64,000 nucleotides of DNA from Actinomycetota bacterium (GCA_005884115.1 VAXW01000003.1:248001-312000); one strand, 5' to 3'; shown: positions 41,175 to 52,220, counted from the stretch's first letter. Notes: generated by a model from the sequence alone, not told the origin. Program-made: numbers and translations.

Positions 41175-42475
41175 GCGGCCCGAGGATCAAAGCGCCGCGC
41201 GGAACGTTCGACGTGCTCGGCGAGCAGGCCGAGTCCCGCTCCGCGCTCGAGGTGCGAGCGCGCGCGATCCTCCAGGGGGCGGGCTACGAGCGAATCGAGA
41301 CCCCCGCTTTCGAAGCGACCGAGCTGTTCGCACGCGGCGTCGGTGAGGCGACCGACATCGTGCGCAAGGAGATGTTCACGTTCGAGGATGCCGGCGGGCG
41401 CTCGCTGACGCTGCGTCCCGAGGGCACCGCTCCGGTCTGCCGGGCCTACCTCGAACACGGCATGCACAAGCGCCGCCAGCCGGTGAAGCTGTGGTACCTC
41501 TCGAGCTTCTTCCGTCACGAGCGCGCGCAGGCTGGCCGCTACCGGCAGTTCTGGCAACTCGGAGCGGAGGCCATCGGCTCCGATGACCCGGCCGTCGACG
41601 CCGAGACGATCGTGCTCCTGTCGAGCCTGCTCGCCGAGGTCGGGGTGCGCGATGTGCGCCTGCGCCTCTGCAGCCTCGGCAGCCCGCAGACCCGGGGGGA
41701 GTACCGCGAGCGCCTGCAGGCGCACCTGCGCTCGCACGAGAGCAGCCTCGCGCCCGAGGTGCGCGGCAGGATCGAGGCCAACCCGCTGCGCGCCTTCGAC
41801 TCCGAGCACGAGGGTACGCGGCGCGTGATGCGGAGCGCGCCGCGCCTGCTCGAGCACCTCGACGCCGGCGACCGTGCGCACTTCGAGGCGGTTCGCGAGC
41901 TGCTCGACGACGCCGGCATCGCCTACGAGATCGACTCGACGCTGGTTCGCGGGCTCGACTACTACACGCGCACCGTGTTCGAGTTCACCTCAGACGCGCT
42001 CGGCGCGCAGAGCGGGGTGGGCGGCGGCGGCCGCTACGACGGCCTCATCGAGCTGCTCGGTGGCTCGCCGACTCCCGGCGTGGGCTGGGCCGCCGGGATC
42101 GAGCGCATGCTGCTCGCGAGCGGCAGCTCGGGCGGCACGCTCGACTCCGAGCGATCCCGAGACTCGGGCACCGGCTCGGCAGCCGCCCCCGTTGAGCTGT
42201 TCCTCGCGCGCGCCGAACCACGTAGCGCCGCCGACAGGCGAACCGCCTTCGCGCTTCTCTGTGCCGCCCGCTCGGCCGGCCTCAGAGCGCAGATGGAGCT
42301 CGGCGGGCGCTCGCTGAAGGGGCAGCTCAGCCACGCCGACGCGCTCGGGGCCCGCTATGTGGCGATCGTCTCCGAGCGCCAGGCCTCCCTGCGGGACATG
42401 CAGGAGGGTCGGCAAGAGGAGATCGCCTCCGACGCCGTCGTGCACGCAGTCCTGCGCGGGCTGCGCACGCTTTAG
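41171..42475 (+). CDS. hisS: Histidyl-tRNA synthetase
   Basis: 434 aa class II synthetase that charges tRNA-His. Motif 1 region ERIETPAFEATELFARGVGEATDIVRKEMFTF, motif 2 RPEGTAPVCRAYLEHGM and SSFFRHERAQAGRYRQFWQLGAEAIG, His-specific RGLDYYTRTVFEFTS and motif 3 VGGGGRYDGLIELLGG...GVGWAAGIERMLL. The C-terminal anticodon-binding domain starts after a Ser/Gly-rich linker (SGSSGGTLDSERSRDSGTGS), a little longer than usual. TTG start overlaps the MBL stop; there is no SD except inside that gene. Confidence 0.96.
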   Translation: MSGPRIKAPRGTFDVLGEQAESRSALEVRARAILQGAGYERIETPAFEATELFARGVGEATDIVRKEMFTFEDAGGRSLTLRPEGTAPVCRAYLEHGMHKRRQPVKLWYLSSFFRHERAQAGRYRQFWQLGAEAIGSDDPAVDAETIVLLSSLLAEVGVRDVRLRLCSLGSPQTRGEYRERLQAHLRSHESSLAPEVRGRIEANPLRAFDSEHEGTRRVMRSAPRLLEHLDAGDRAHFEAVRELLDDAGIAYEIDSTLVRGLDYYTRTVFEFTSDALGAQSGVGGGGRYDGLIELLGGSPTPGVGWAAGIERMLLASGSSGGTLDSERSRDSGTGSAAAPVELFLARAEPRSAADRRTAFALLCAARSAGLRAQMELGGRSLKGQLSHADALGARYVAIVSERQASLRDMQEGRQEEIASDAVVHAVLRGLRTL

Positions 42476-42678
42476 GTCCCAGCCCCCGGCGGCTCGCTTG
42501 GTCGGGCCGCACCGGCCGCCGGCGCCTGCGCCCGCAGGCCACGGCGCACGGTCCGCCGGCCAATCGCGGCGAGGCCGTGCTCGCGCGTGATGAAGGCCGC
42601 TTCCGCCGATCGTCCGCAGGTGTCCAGCGTCTGCTGCGTCGTTCAACTCTTGCGCGCAAGTTGCCGAAAAGGGGAGCA

Positions 42679-43431
42679 ATGACGCAACTCTCGCGCCCCT
42701 TTCAGATTGCTCTGGCGGCGGCGGGGCTGTTCTTGGCCGTGTGGTTCGTGGCTCTGCGCGGACACTCATCGAGCTCCGAAAGCTCCCCACCGGCCGCCTC
42801 GACGCCTGCCGCATCCTCCTCGAGTGGCGGCTCGAAAGCTGGCGGGGCGGGCTCCGTCTACCACGGCTCGGCGCCCGGCGTGGAAGGTCTGACGCACGAC
42901 ATCGCAAAGGCGCGCGGCGCCGTCGCCGCCTCAGAACGCAACGCAAAGCAGCTCGAGGAAAAGTCGGCCCAAGCGGCAGGCTCGAGCGAAACCGGCGGCA
43001 CCTCCGCCTCAGCTTCAGCGTCGGCAGGCGCCCGTCACGCGCCGGCAGCGACGCGCGCGCGCTCGCACAAGAGCAGCGGCGCAGCGGCGCCTCGCCACTC
43101 GCGAGCCGTCGGCGTCCAGCACATGCAGCGCACCGTCGAAAGAGAGCTCAGGCGCGGCAAACTCGTCGCCATCCTCCTGTGGAACCCCGCCGGGACGGTC
43201 GACGAGCGGGTCCAGGACGAGCTCGAGCTGGTGGCGCGCAAGTTCAAAGGCAGGCTCGCCGTGCACAGCGCGGTGCCCAAGCAGGTGGGGGCGTTCGGGT
43301 CGTTCACGCGCGCGATCCAGGTGTACTCGACGCCGACCATCCTGATCGTCAACAGGCACGGGCAGACCAGCACGGTCCCCGGTCTCACCGACGCCTTCTC
43401 GCTCAGGCAGGCGATCCAAGAAGCCTCCTAG
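42679..43431 (+). CDS. Membrane-anchored thioredoxin-fold protein lacking CxxC
   Basis: 250 aa from the ATG at 42679 (SD AAAAGGGG). One N-terminal membrane segment (IALAAAGLFLAVWFVAL) leads to a long Ser/Ala/Gly-rich extracytoplasmic linker (residues ~30-155, e.g. [22 protein letters not shown]). The C-terminal ~95 residues look like a thioredoxin fold: KLVAILLWNPAGTVDERVQDELELVARKFKGRLAVHSA ... IQVYSTPTILIVNRHGQTSTVPGLTDAFSLRQAI. The active-site position reads WNPAGTVD instead of WCxxC, while the cis-Pro loop (STPTILIV) is kept. It cannot do thiol redox chemistry at that site, so a binding role is more likely. Confidence 0.7.
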   Translation: MTQLSRPFQIALAAAGLFLAVWFVALRGHSSSSESSPPAASTPAASSSSGGSKAGGAGSVYHGSAPGVEGLTHDIAKARGAVAASERNAKQLEEKSAQAAGSSETGGTSASASASAGARHAPAATRARSHKSSGAAAPRHSRAVGVQHMQRTVERELRRGKLVAILLWNPAGTVDERVQDELELVARKFKGRLAVHSAVPKQVGAFGSFTRAIQVYSTPTILIVNRHGQTSTVPGLTDAFSLRQAIQEAS

Positions 43432-43452
43432 CCGCCGCGCTCGCGCTCGCCC

Positions 43453-43458
43453 TAGACT
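43453..43458 (+). promoter_or_regulatory. -10-like TAGACT before the IscU-MnmA gene
   Basis: TAGACT ends 7 nt before the GTG at 43466; no SD. Leaderless-type arrangement. Confidence 0.4.
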
Positions 43459-43465
43459 CGGTCGG

Positions 43466-44917
43466 GTGAGCACGACCGGCGAGCGCCTCGAGCAGCACCT
43501 GCACCACCCGCACGGTCGCGGGCACATGCCGGACGGCGCGTGCACCGGTGCCGCAGGCGGTGCTGCGTGTGGCGATCTGGTGCGGATCTCGATCGCGCTC
43601 GGGGAGAGCGATGCCACCGGGGGCATCCGCGACGCTGGATTCGATGCGCGCGGCTGCGGTGCCGTTCTTGCAGCCGGGAGCGCCGCGGTCTCCCTGTTGC
43701 GCGGGGCCCCGCTGCTCGACGCCGCGCGGATCGGCGCTGACGAGATCGAGCGCGAGCTGGGCGGACTGTCCGTCGCCAAGCGCCACGCGGCCGAGCTCAC
43801 GGCCGACGCCCTGCACCGCGCGCTCGGCCTGGCCGCACGCACCCACGCCCGGCTTGCACCCGCTCCTGGACGCACGCTCGTGGCGATGAGCGGCGGCGTC
43901 GACAGCGCGGTGGCCGCGCTGCTCGCGTCCAAGCAGCGCGGCCAGAGCGCCGCGGTGACGCTGGAGCTGTGGTCCGATCCGGAGAACGACGGCGAGCTCA
44001 GCTGCTGCTCGGCGCAGGCCGTTCGCAGCGCGCGCAAGGTCGCCCACGGGCTCGGCCTGCCGCACCTCTCGATCGACCTGCGCGAGGAGTTCCGCGCGGG
44101 GGTCGTCGAGCCCTGGCTCGCCGGGCGCGCCGCCGGCGAGACGCCGAACCCGTGCGTGCGCTGCAACGGCAGTGTGCGCCTCGACGCGATGCTCGAGCTC
44201 GCCGCGCGGCTCGGCGCGAGCACGCTCACGACTGGCCACTATGCACGCGTGCAGCCCGACGGGCTGCTCCGTCTCGCCGTCGACGAGGGCAAGGACCAGA
44301 GCTATGTGCTGGCCGCGCTCGCGCCGGCCACGCTCGCGCGCCTTCGCTTTCCGCTCGGCGGCCTGCACAAGTCGCAGGTGCGCGAGATCGCAGAGCGTGC
44401 GGGTCTTTCGGTCGCCCACCGCAAGGACTCGCAGGACCTGTGCTTCCTCGCCGGCACGCGCCAGAGCGCCTTCCTTGAGCGGCACGGCGGCCTGCGACCG
44501 CGACGCGGCCCGATCGTCGACCGCGAGGGAAGGGTTCTGGGGGAGCACCAGGGCGCTCACACCTTCACCGTCGGCCAGCGCCGCGGCATCGGCATCGGTG
44601 GGCCCGGTCCCCTGTACGTGCTCGAGACCGACGCTCAGGCCAACTCCGTGATAGTCGGCCCGGGCAGCGCGCTGCTCTCGCGGCATGTCGACGTCCGTGA
44701 GCTCGTACTTCACCGCGACGGCCGACGCGTCGACGGGCTGCGCGTGCGCTCGCACGGGCGCCGCCTCGGCGCGCGCCTCGAGCAGGATCTCGCTCCCGGT
44801 CGTCACCCCCGCGCTCGAATTGAGCTGACGGAGGCCAGCGCGCGCGCCGCCTCGGGGCAGCTCGCGTGCCTGTATGCCGGAGATGTGCTCGTCGGCCACG
44901 GCACGATCACCGCGTAG
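43466..44917 (+). CDS. mnmA: IscU-like domain fused to MnmA tRNA 2-thiouridylase
   Basis: 483 aa. Residues ~1-125 look like an IscU/NifU-N scaffold: ACGDLVRISIAL (Cys35-Gly-Asp37 of the CGD motif), GFDARGCGAVLAAGSAAVSLLRG (Cys64) and SVAKRHAAELTADAL, where the third scaffold Cys is Ala108. MnmA follows: PP-loop LVAMSGGVDSAVAALL (141-147 SGGVDS), GELSCCSAQAVRSARKVAHGLGLPH, catalytic Cys in TPNPCVRCNGSVRLDAML, KDQSYVLAAL, KDSQDLCFLAG (second catalytic Cys) and HTFTVGQRRGIGIGGPGPLYV. MnmA thiolates U34 of Lys, Glu and Gln tRNAs. The N-terminal domain may help sulfur or Fe-S delivery. GTG start. Confidence 0.88.
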   Translation: MSTTGERLEQHLHHPHGRGHMPDGACTGAAGGAACGDLVRISIALGESDATGGIRDAGFDARGCGAVLAAGSAAVSLLRGAPLLDAARIGADEIERELGGLSVAKRHAAELTADALHRALGLAARTHARLAPAPGRTLVAMSGGVDSAVAALLASKQRGQSAAVTLELWSDPENDGELSCCSAQAVRSARKVAHGLGLPHLSIDLREEFRAGVVEPWLAGRAAGETPNPCVRCNGSVRLDAMLELAARLGASTLTTGHYARVQPDGLLRLAVDEGKDQSYVLAALAPATLARLRFPLGGLHKSQVREIAERAGLSVAHRKDSQDLCFLAGTRQSAFLERHGGLRPRRGPIVDREGRVLGEHQGAHTFTVGQRRGIGIGGPGPLYVLETDAQANSVIVGPGSALLSRHVDVRELVLHRDGRRVDGLRVRSHGRRLGARLEQDLAPGRHPRARIELTEASARAASGQLACLYAGDVLVGHGTITA

Positions 44918-44943
44918 CGCAGCGCGGCGGCGCGCACGCGGCC

Positions 44944-44949
44944 TAAGAT
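44944..44949 (+). promoter_or_regulatory. -10-like TAAGAT before alaS
   Basis: TAAGAT ends 9 nt before the ATG at 44959 with no SD. The same word occurs at the same distance before the 8038 gene. Confidence 0.45.
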
Positions 44950-44958
44950 CGTTGCCCG

Positions 44959-47667
44959 ATGATGAGCTCGGATGAGATCCGCGAGCGTTACCTGGCGTTC
45001 TTCGAGGAGCACGGGCACGTGCGCATCCCCTCGGCTTCGCTCGTCCCCTCCGCCCACGACCCCTCGGCGCTGCTCACGGTCGCGGGCATGCATCCCTTGA
45101 AGCCCTACTTCCTCGGTCAGGAGGCTCCGCCGGCCTCGCGCCTTACCAGCTGCCAGAAGGTCTTTCGCTCGGTCGACATCGACAACGTCGGCAACACCGC
45201 CCGGCACCTCACGTTCTTTGAGATGCTCGGCAACTTCTCATTCGGCGACTACTTCAAGCGCGAGGCCATCGAGTTCGCCTGGAAGCTCTCGCGCGAGGTG
45301 TTCGGATTCGCGGCCGAGGACATCTGGGTGACCGTGTTCGAAGGCGACGACGAGCTCGAGCTCGGCCCGGACGAGGAGGCGATCGAGTGCTGGACGGGCG
45401 CTGGCGTGCCGCGCGAGCGGATCGTGCTGTGCCCGCGCTCTGAGAACTTCTGGCAGGCAGGGCCCAGCGGCCCCTGCGGGCCGTGCTCCGAGCTGTATGT
45501 CGACCGGGGGCTCGACCAAGGCAGCGCCGACGATCTCCCCGGGGGCGATAACGACCGCTTCCTCGAGTACTGGAATCTCGTCTTCATGCAGTACGAGCTC
45601 GCGCCCCTCCCCGGCGGCGCGGGCGATCGCGTATCAGCGATCGCGGCGCCGCTCCTAAAGCCCCTCCCGGCCAAGAACATCGACACTGGCCTCGGCCTCA
45701 ACCGCATGGCGGCGATCCTGCAGGAGCAGCCCTCGGTGTTCGAGACCGACCAGTTCCTGCCGCTGGTTGAGCTCGGCGAGGAGCTCTCTGGCCGCCGCTA
45801 CGGGGAGGCCTTCGCGGTCGATCGGGCGCTGCGCATACTCGCCGACCACGCGCGCGCGATGACGTTCCTGCTCGCAGACGGCGTCGTGCCCTCCAACGAG
45901 GAGCGCGGCTACGTCCTGCGCCGCGTCATGCGCCGCGCGATCATGCAGGCTCGCAACCTCGATCTCAAGGAGGGCTTCCTCAACCGCTACGCCGAGCGCG
46001 TGCGCGAGCTGATGGGCGCCGTATACCCCGAGCTCTCCGAACAGCAGAGCGTGATCGAGAACTGGCTCTCCTCCGAAGAGGAGGCGTTCGGACGCACGCT
46101 GCAGCAGGGGGTCGCCGCGCTGCAGCAGCTGATCGAGCGGGCGCGCGAGACAGGTAGCTCGAGCGTGGCGGCGAGCGAGGTCTTCCGCCTGCATGACACG
46201 TTCGGCTTTCCCTACGAGCTCACGCGCGAGCTGCTCGCCGGCGAGGAGCTCTCGATCGAGGGCGACTTCGAGACGCTGATGGACGAGCAGCGCGCGCGCA
46301 GCAGGGCCGGCGCTGCCGCCGACGGGCGCGGCAGCTCCGACGGACTCTCCGGCGAGCGCGCCGCCGCCAGCGCGTTCGTCGGGCAGAGCGGCTTCGTGAC
46401 CCGCTTCACGGGCTACGAGAGCGAGCGCCAGCGCACCACGGTCGGCGCCGTGGTCGAAGCCGACGGCGGCTACCTGGTCAAGCTCGCCGAGTCGCCCTTC
46501 TACGCCGCCGGAGGCGGCCAGGTGGCGGACGTCGGCACGATCGAATGCGAGCAGGGCGACTGTCGCGCGCGCGTACGCGACGTCTACCGTCTAGCCGAGG
46601 ACCAGGCCTTGGCGGTCGTCGTGGAGCAGGGCACGCTGCGCGTGGGCGAGCCGGTGGTGGCGCAGGTCGACCACGCGGCGCGCCATGCGACCGAATGCAA
46701 CCACACGGCCACGCACCTGCTGCAGGCGGCGCTGCGCAAGCGCCTCGGCAGCCACGTGCGCCAGGCCGGCTCCTACGTCGGCCCCGACAAGCTGCGCTTC
46801 GACTTCAGTCATTCACGCGCGCTCTCCGAGCAGGAGCTGCGCGAGGTCGAGGACCAGGTCAACGAGTGGATCGCGCGCAACGATCCCGTGCGGCCGATCA
46901 CGACGACGCTCGAGGAGGCCAAGCGCTTGGGCGCGATGGCGCTGTTCGGCGAAAAGTACGGAGACGTCGTGCGCATGGTCGAGATCGCGGACGGCGACTA
47001 CTCGCGCGAGCTGTGCGGCGGCACGCACGTGCGCTCCACCGGCGAGATCGGCGCCATGCGGATCCTCAGCGAGACCTCGAGCGCAGCCAACGTCAGGCGC
47101 ATCGAGGCGCTCACCGGTCCCGCCGCGATCGAGTTGCTTCGCGAGCATGACCGCCTGCTAAATGAGGTTGCGCGGGCGCTGCGCAGCCAGCCGCGCGACG
47201 CGCCCGAGGTGGCGGCCGAACACGAGCGCGAGCGGCGCGAGCTGCAGAAGCAGCTGCAGAGCTCCCGTGCCGGCGGCGGGGCGGGGGACGAGGCGCTCGA
47301 CATCGAAGCGCTCGCCGCGCAAGCTCGCGAGCACGACGGCGCCACCGTGCTCGCCGCCCGCGTGCAGGTCGGCGATGGCAAGGCTCTGCTCGATGTCGCC
47401 GACCGCCTCAAGGGCAAGCTCGCCGAGGCTGCCATAGCGCTCGGAACCGCGAGCGAGGGCCGCGCGCACCTGCTCGTCAGCGTCGCGCCCGCGCTGGTCT
47501 CGCGCGGGGTGCGCGCGGGCGCGATCGTGAAGGCGGCCGCAGAGGTCGTGGGCGGCGGCGGCGGAGGCAGGGACACGCTCGCTCAAGCCGGCGGGCGCGA
47601 GCCCGAGAAGCTCGACGCCGCGCTCGAAAAGGCCGAAGCGGCGATCCTCTCCGCGCTCGACACCTGA
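44959..47667 (+). CDS. alaS: Alanyl-tRNA synthetase
   Basis: 902 aa, full length. N-terminal class II core: IRERYLAFFEEHGHVRIPSASLVP, RLTSCQKVFRSVDIDNVGNTARHLTFFEMLGNFSFGDYFK, NIDTGLGLNRMAAILQ. Tyr/Thr-specific editing domain: NHTATHLLQAALRKRLG (HxxxH) and ELCGGTHVRSTGEIG, whose Cys and His complete the zinc site. C-terminal DHHA1 domain ends GGGGGRDTLAQAGGREPEKLDAAL. Two in-frame ATGs (44959, 44962) are possible starts. It leads the run alaS-ruvX-mltG-aroE-pilB, whose members overlap or lie within 60 nt. Confidence 0.98.
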   Translation: MMSSDEIRERYLAFFEEHGHVRIPSASLVPSAHDPSALLTVAGMHPLKPYFLGQEAPPASRLTSCQKVFRSVDIDNVGNTARHLTFFEMLGNFSFGDYFKREAIEFAWKLSREVFGFAAEDIWVTVFEGDDELELGPDEEAIECWTGAGVPRERIVLCPRSENFWQAGPSGPCGPCSELYVDRGLDQGSADDLPGGDNDRFLEYWNLVFMQYELAPLPGGAGDRVSAIAAPLLKPLPAKNIDTGLGLNRMAAILQEQPSVFETDQFLPLVELGEELSGRRYGEAFAVDRALRILADHARAMTFLLADGVVPSNEERGYVLRRVMRRAIMQARNLDLKEGFLNRYAERVRELMGAVYPELSEQQSVIENWLSSEEEAFGRTLQQGVAALQQLIERARETGSSSVAASEVFRLHDTFGFPYELTRELLAGEELSIEGDFETLMDEQRARSRAGAAADGRGSSDGLSGERAAASAFVGQSGFVTRFTGYESERQRTTVGAVVEADGGYLVKLAESPFYAAGGGQVADVGTIECEQGDCRARVRDVYRLAEDQALAVVVEQGTLRVGEPVVAQVDHAARHATECNHTATHLLQAALRKRLGSHVRQAGSYVGPDKLRFDFSHSRALSEQELREVEDQVNEWIARNDPVRPITTTLEEAKRLGAMALFGEKYGDVVRMVEIADGDYSRELCGGTHVRSTGEIGAMRILSETSSAANVRRIEALTGPAAIELLREHDRLLNEVARALRSQPRDAPEVAAEHERERRELQKQLQSSRAGGGAGDEALDIEALAAQAREHDGATVLAARVQVGDGKALLDVADRLKGKLAEAAIALGTASEGRAHLLVSVAPALVSRGVRAGAIVKAAAEVVGGGGGGRDTLAQAGGREPEKLDAALEKAEAAILSALDT

Positions 47668-48065
47668 TGCGCGTGCTGGCGCTCGACTACGGCAGCGCAC
47701 GCTGCGGGTGCGCGCTCAGCGATCCCAGCGGCACGATCGTGACCCCGATCGCCGCCGTGCCCCGCCCGGGGAGCAAGCGCGGGCTGCAGGCGCTCGCTCA
47801 GATCGCGCGCGAGCGCGAGGTCGAGCGGGTGCTCGTCGGGCTGCCGCTTTCGCTGCGCGGATCGGACACGGCGCAGACGCGCGAGACGCGCGCGTTCGCG
47901 CGAGCGCTCGCGCGGGCGCTGGGGTCGTCGGTGCCGGTCGAGATGCACGACGAGCGCTTCACCACCCGCATCGCCTCGCGCATGGAGGGCGCGTTCAACT
48001 CCAGCGAGGACTCGCGCGCGGCCGCGCTGCTGCTCGAAAGCTGGCTGGCCCGCGCCAGCCGCTAG
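47667..48065 (+). CDS. ruvX: RuvX/YqgF Holliday-junction-resolvase-like protein
   Basis: 132 aa, RNase H-fold. It processes the 5' end of 16S pre-rRNA and was first described as a putative Holliday junction resolvase. Motifs are MRVLALDYGSARCGCALSDPSG (first acidic site), VLVGLPLSLRGSDTAQTRETRAFARAL and VEMHDERFTTRIAS (second acidic site DERFTT). The ATG shares a base with the alaS stop (TGATG), so the two are coupled. Length is normal. Confidence 0.93.
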   Translation: MRVLALDYGSARCGCALSDPSGTIVTPIAAVPRPGSKRGLQALAQIAREREVERVLVGLPLSLRGSDTAQTRETRAFARALARALGSSVPVEMHDERFTTRIASRMEGAFNSSEDSRAAALLLESWLARASR

Positions 48066-48073
48066 CGCCGCTC

Positions 48074-49270
48074 GTGTCCGCCGGAAGCCAAGGACCGCGC
48101 AGGCGCATTTCCGGTGATCGCCAGCGCGAGCGCCAGCTGCGCGACCGCCGCCGCCTGGGAGCGACGCGGGCGCACGTGAGCCATCGCCCGCCGCCGGGCG
48201 CGTTCACCCGTCGGCGCATCGCCGCCGCCGCAGCGCTGATCGCCGCCGGACTGCTCGCGTGGTTCCTCGTGGCGCTGTTTCAGCCCTTCGCCGGCCCCGG
48301 CAGCGGACGCGTGATCGTGGAGATCCCCAAGGGCGCGAGCGCCAGCCGGATCGGATCGATCCTGGCAAAGGACGGTGTTGTGCCGTCGGGCCTGCTGTTC
48401 GACCTGCGGGCGCTGCTCGGGGGCAAGCGGGGCGAGCTTCACTCCGGCCGCTACGAGCTGCGCCGCAACATGAGCTACGCCGCGGCCATCGACGCGCTCT
48501 CAAAGCCGCCGCCCGCGGCCATCATCGAGCGCGTCGTGATCCCCGAGGGCTTCACGCGCACGCAGATCGCCGCGCTCGCCCGCACCGACTACCTCTCCGG
48601 CGACTACCTCGCCGCCTCGCGGCGCTCGCGGCAGCTGGACTACAAGCGCTACGGAGTGCCTGCCGGGACGAGCAGCCTCGAAGGGTTCCTGTTCCCCGCG
48701 ACCTATGAAATGACTGCCGGCGCTCCCGCCAGCCGGCTCGTGAGCGAGCAGCTGCTCGCCTTTCGCGAGCGCTTCTCAGCGGCGTTGAGGAGTCGCGCGC
48801 GCTCTCTCGGGCTCACCCCGTATGAGCTGTTGACGGTCGCCTCGATGGTCGAGCGCGAGGCCAAGGTTCCCGCCGACAGGCCACGCATCGCCGCCGTCAT
48901 CTACAACCGGCTGCGCCGCGGCATGCTCCTCGGGGTGGACGCGACGGTCTACTACGCGATCGAGCTGCAGAGGGGGATCGCGACCTACACCGGCCCGCTC
49001 AGCGCCTCGCTGCTGCGCATCGACTCGCCGTATAACACGCGCACGCACAAGGGTCTTCCTCCCACACCCATCTCCAACCCGGGGCTGGCGTCGATCGAAG
49101 CCGCGGCGCGGCCGGCACGCGTCCCCTACCTCTACTACGTGGCCGCCGCCGACGGTTGCGGCGAGCACGTCTTCTCCAGCACCTACGCGCGCTTCCAGGC
49201 GGACGTCGCGGCCTACGATGCCGCCGTGAGGCGCAACCACGGCCAGCCCCCCACGTGCACGAAGAGATGA
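48074..49270 (+). CDS. mltG: MltG endolytic transglycosylase
   Basis: About 398 aa. MltG cuts nascent glycan strands at the outer face of the membrane and ends their growth. A basic cytosolic N-terminus precedes one membrane segment (RRIAAAAALIAAGLLAWFLVALF). The LysM-like region is VEIPKGASASRIGSILAKDGVVPSG. The YceG catalytic domain has SSLEGFLFPATYEM, LTVASMVEREAKVPADRPRIAAVIYNRLRRGMLLGVDATVYYAIELQ (catalytic Glu in EREAK), SPYNTRTHKGLPPTPISNPGLASIEAAARPA and LYYVAAADGCGEHVFSSTYARF. GTG 48074 is chosen because the next 100 bp keep GC-rich third positions; GTG 48176 is the alternative. It overlaps aroE. Confidence 0.9.
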   Translation: MSAGSQGPRRRISGDRQRERQLRDRRRLGATRAHVSHRPPPGAFTRRRIAAAAALIAAGLLAWFLVALFQPFAGPGSGRVIVEIPKGASASRIGSILAKDGVVPSGLLFDLRALLGGKRGELHSGRYELRRNMSYAAAIDALSKPPPAAIIERVVIPEGFTRTQIAALARTDYLSGDYLAASRRSRQLDYKRYGVPAGTSSLEGFLFPATYEMTAGAPASRLVSEQLLAFRERFSAALRSRARSLGLTPYELLTVASMVEREAKVPADRPRIAAVIYNRLRRGMLLGVDATVYYAIELQRGIATYTGPLSASLLRIDSPYNTRTHKGLPPTPISNPGLASIEAAARPARVPYLYYVAAADGCGEHVFSSTYARFQADVAAYDAAVRRNHGQPPTCTKR

Positions 49271-50160
49271 TGCAGGACGGGGCGAGCAGGTGCCGGCTCG
49301 GCGTGCTCGGCTGGCCCGTCGCGCACAGCCGCTCGCCCGCCATGCACAACGCGGCCCTCGCGTTCCTCGGCATGGATGCGTGGAGCTACCAGCGCCTGCC
49401 CGTGCCGCCTGCTCTGTTCGAGCAGACGGCGAGAGCGCTCGCGCAGTCGGGCTTTCGCGGCGCGAACGTAACCGTCCCCCACAAGGAGGCGGCCCTCGCT
49501 CTGGCCGACAGCGCCAGCGCGAGCGCTGAAGAAATCGGGGCGGCCAACACGCTCACGTTCGGCGACGACGGCTCAGTGGCCGCCGAGAACACCGACGCCC
49601 CGGGACTGCTCGCGGCGCTCGAGCTCTCCCCGCGGGGGATGAGCGCGCAGATCCTCGGCGCCGGGGGAAGCGCGCGCGCAGCGGCCTGGGCCCTGCGCGA
49701 GGCGGGCGCCCGCGAGGTGAAAGTGTGGAACCGCACGCCCGCGCGCGCCGACGCCCTCGCACGAGAGCTCCTGGTGCAGTCCGTGCCCGAGCCTCGCGCC
49801 GCCGATCTGCTCATCAACTGCACCTCAGTGGGGCTCTTAGGGCCCCCGTCCGGCTCCGAAGGCGCCAGCGGCCTAGAACCCTCGGCCACTGACGTCGCGG
49901 AGCTCAACCAACTCGCGCTGACGTTCGATCTGGTCGGTGAGTACTCGCATGTCATCGACCTGGTTTATGGGAGTGGACCGACCGCGCTGGTTGCCGCCGC
50001 GCGCCGTGCCGGCGCGCGCGCGCTCGACGGCCTCGAGGTGCTGGTCGCCCAGGGCGCGCTCAGCTTCGAAACGTGGACCGGCCGCAGCGCGCCCGTCGAA
50101 GTCATGCGGCACGCAGCCCGCGCCGAGCTCGGCCGCGGCGACGCACTCACGCGGCCCTAG
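49267..50160 (+). CDS. aroE: Shikimate dehydrogenase
   Basis: 297 aa. AroE reduces 3-dehydroshikimate with NADPH in aromatic amino acid synthesis. Motifs: GWPVAHSRSPAMHNAAL (shikimate site Ser), GANVTVPHKEAALAL (catalytic Lys), AANTLTF and ENTDAPGLLAAL (catalytic Asp), ILGAGGSARAAAWALREAGAREVKVWNRTPARADAL (NADP site), LINCTSVGLLGP and LEVLVAQGALSFETWTG near the end. The ATG at 49267 overlaps the mltG stop; a second ATG at 49270 is adjacent. The track start at 49156 is inside mltG. Confidence 0.95.
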   Translation: MMQDGASRCRLGVLGWPVAHSRSPAMHNAALAFLGMDAWSYQRLPVPPALFEQTARALAQSGFRGANVTVPHKEAALALADSASASAEEIGAANTLTFGDDGSVAAENTDAPGLLAALELSPRGMSAQILGAGGSARAAAWALREAGAREVKVWNRTPARADALARELLVQSVPEPRAADLLINCTSVGLLGPPSGSEGASGLEPSATDVAELNQLALTFDLVGEYSHVIDLVYGSGPTALVAAARRAGARALDGLEVLVAQGALSFETWTGRSAPVEVMRHAARAELGRGDALTRP

Positions 50161-50214
50161 CGGCGCTCGCCAGCCTGCGACGAGCGCGCACGTCGGCGCC
50201 AGTCGGGAGCCAAG

Positions 50215-52206
<1,992 letters not shown>

Positions 52207-52220
52207 TGCGCTGAGGCCGA

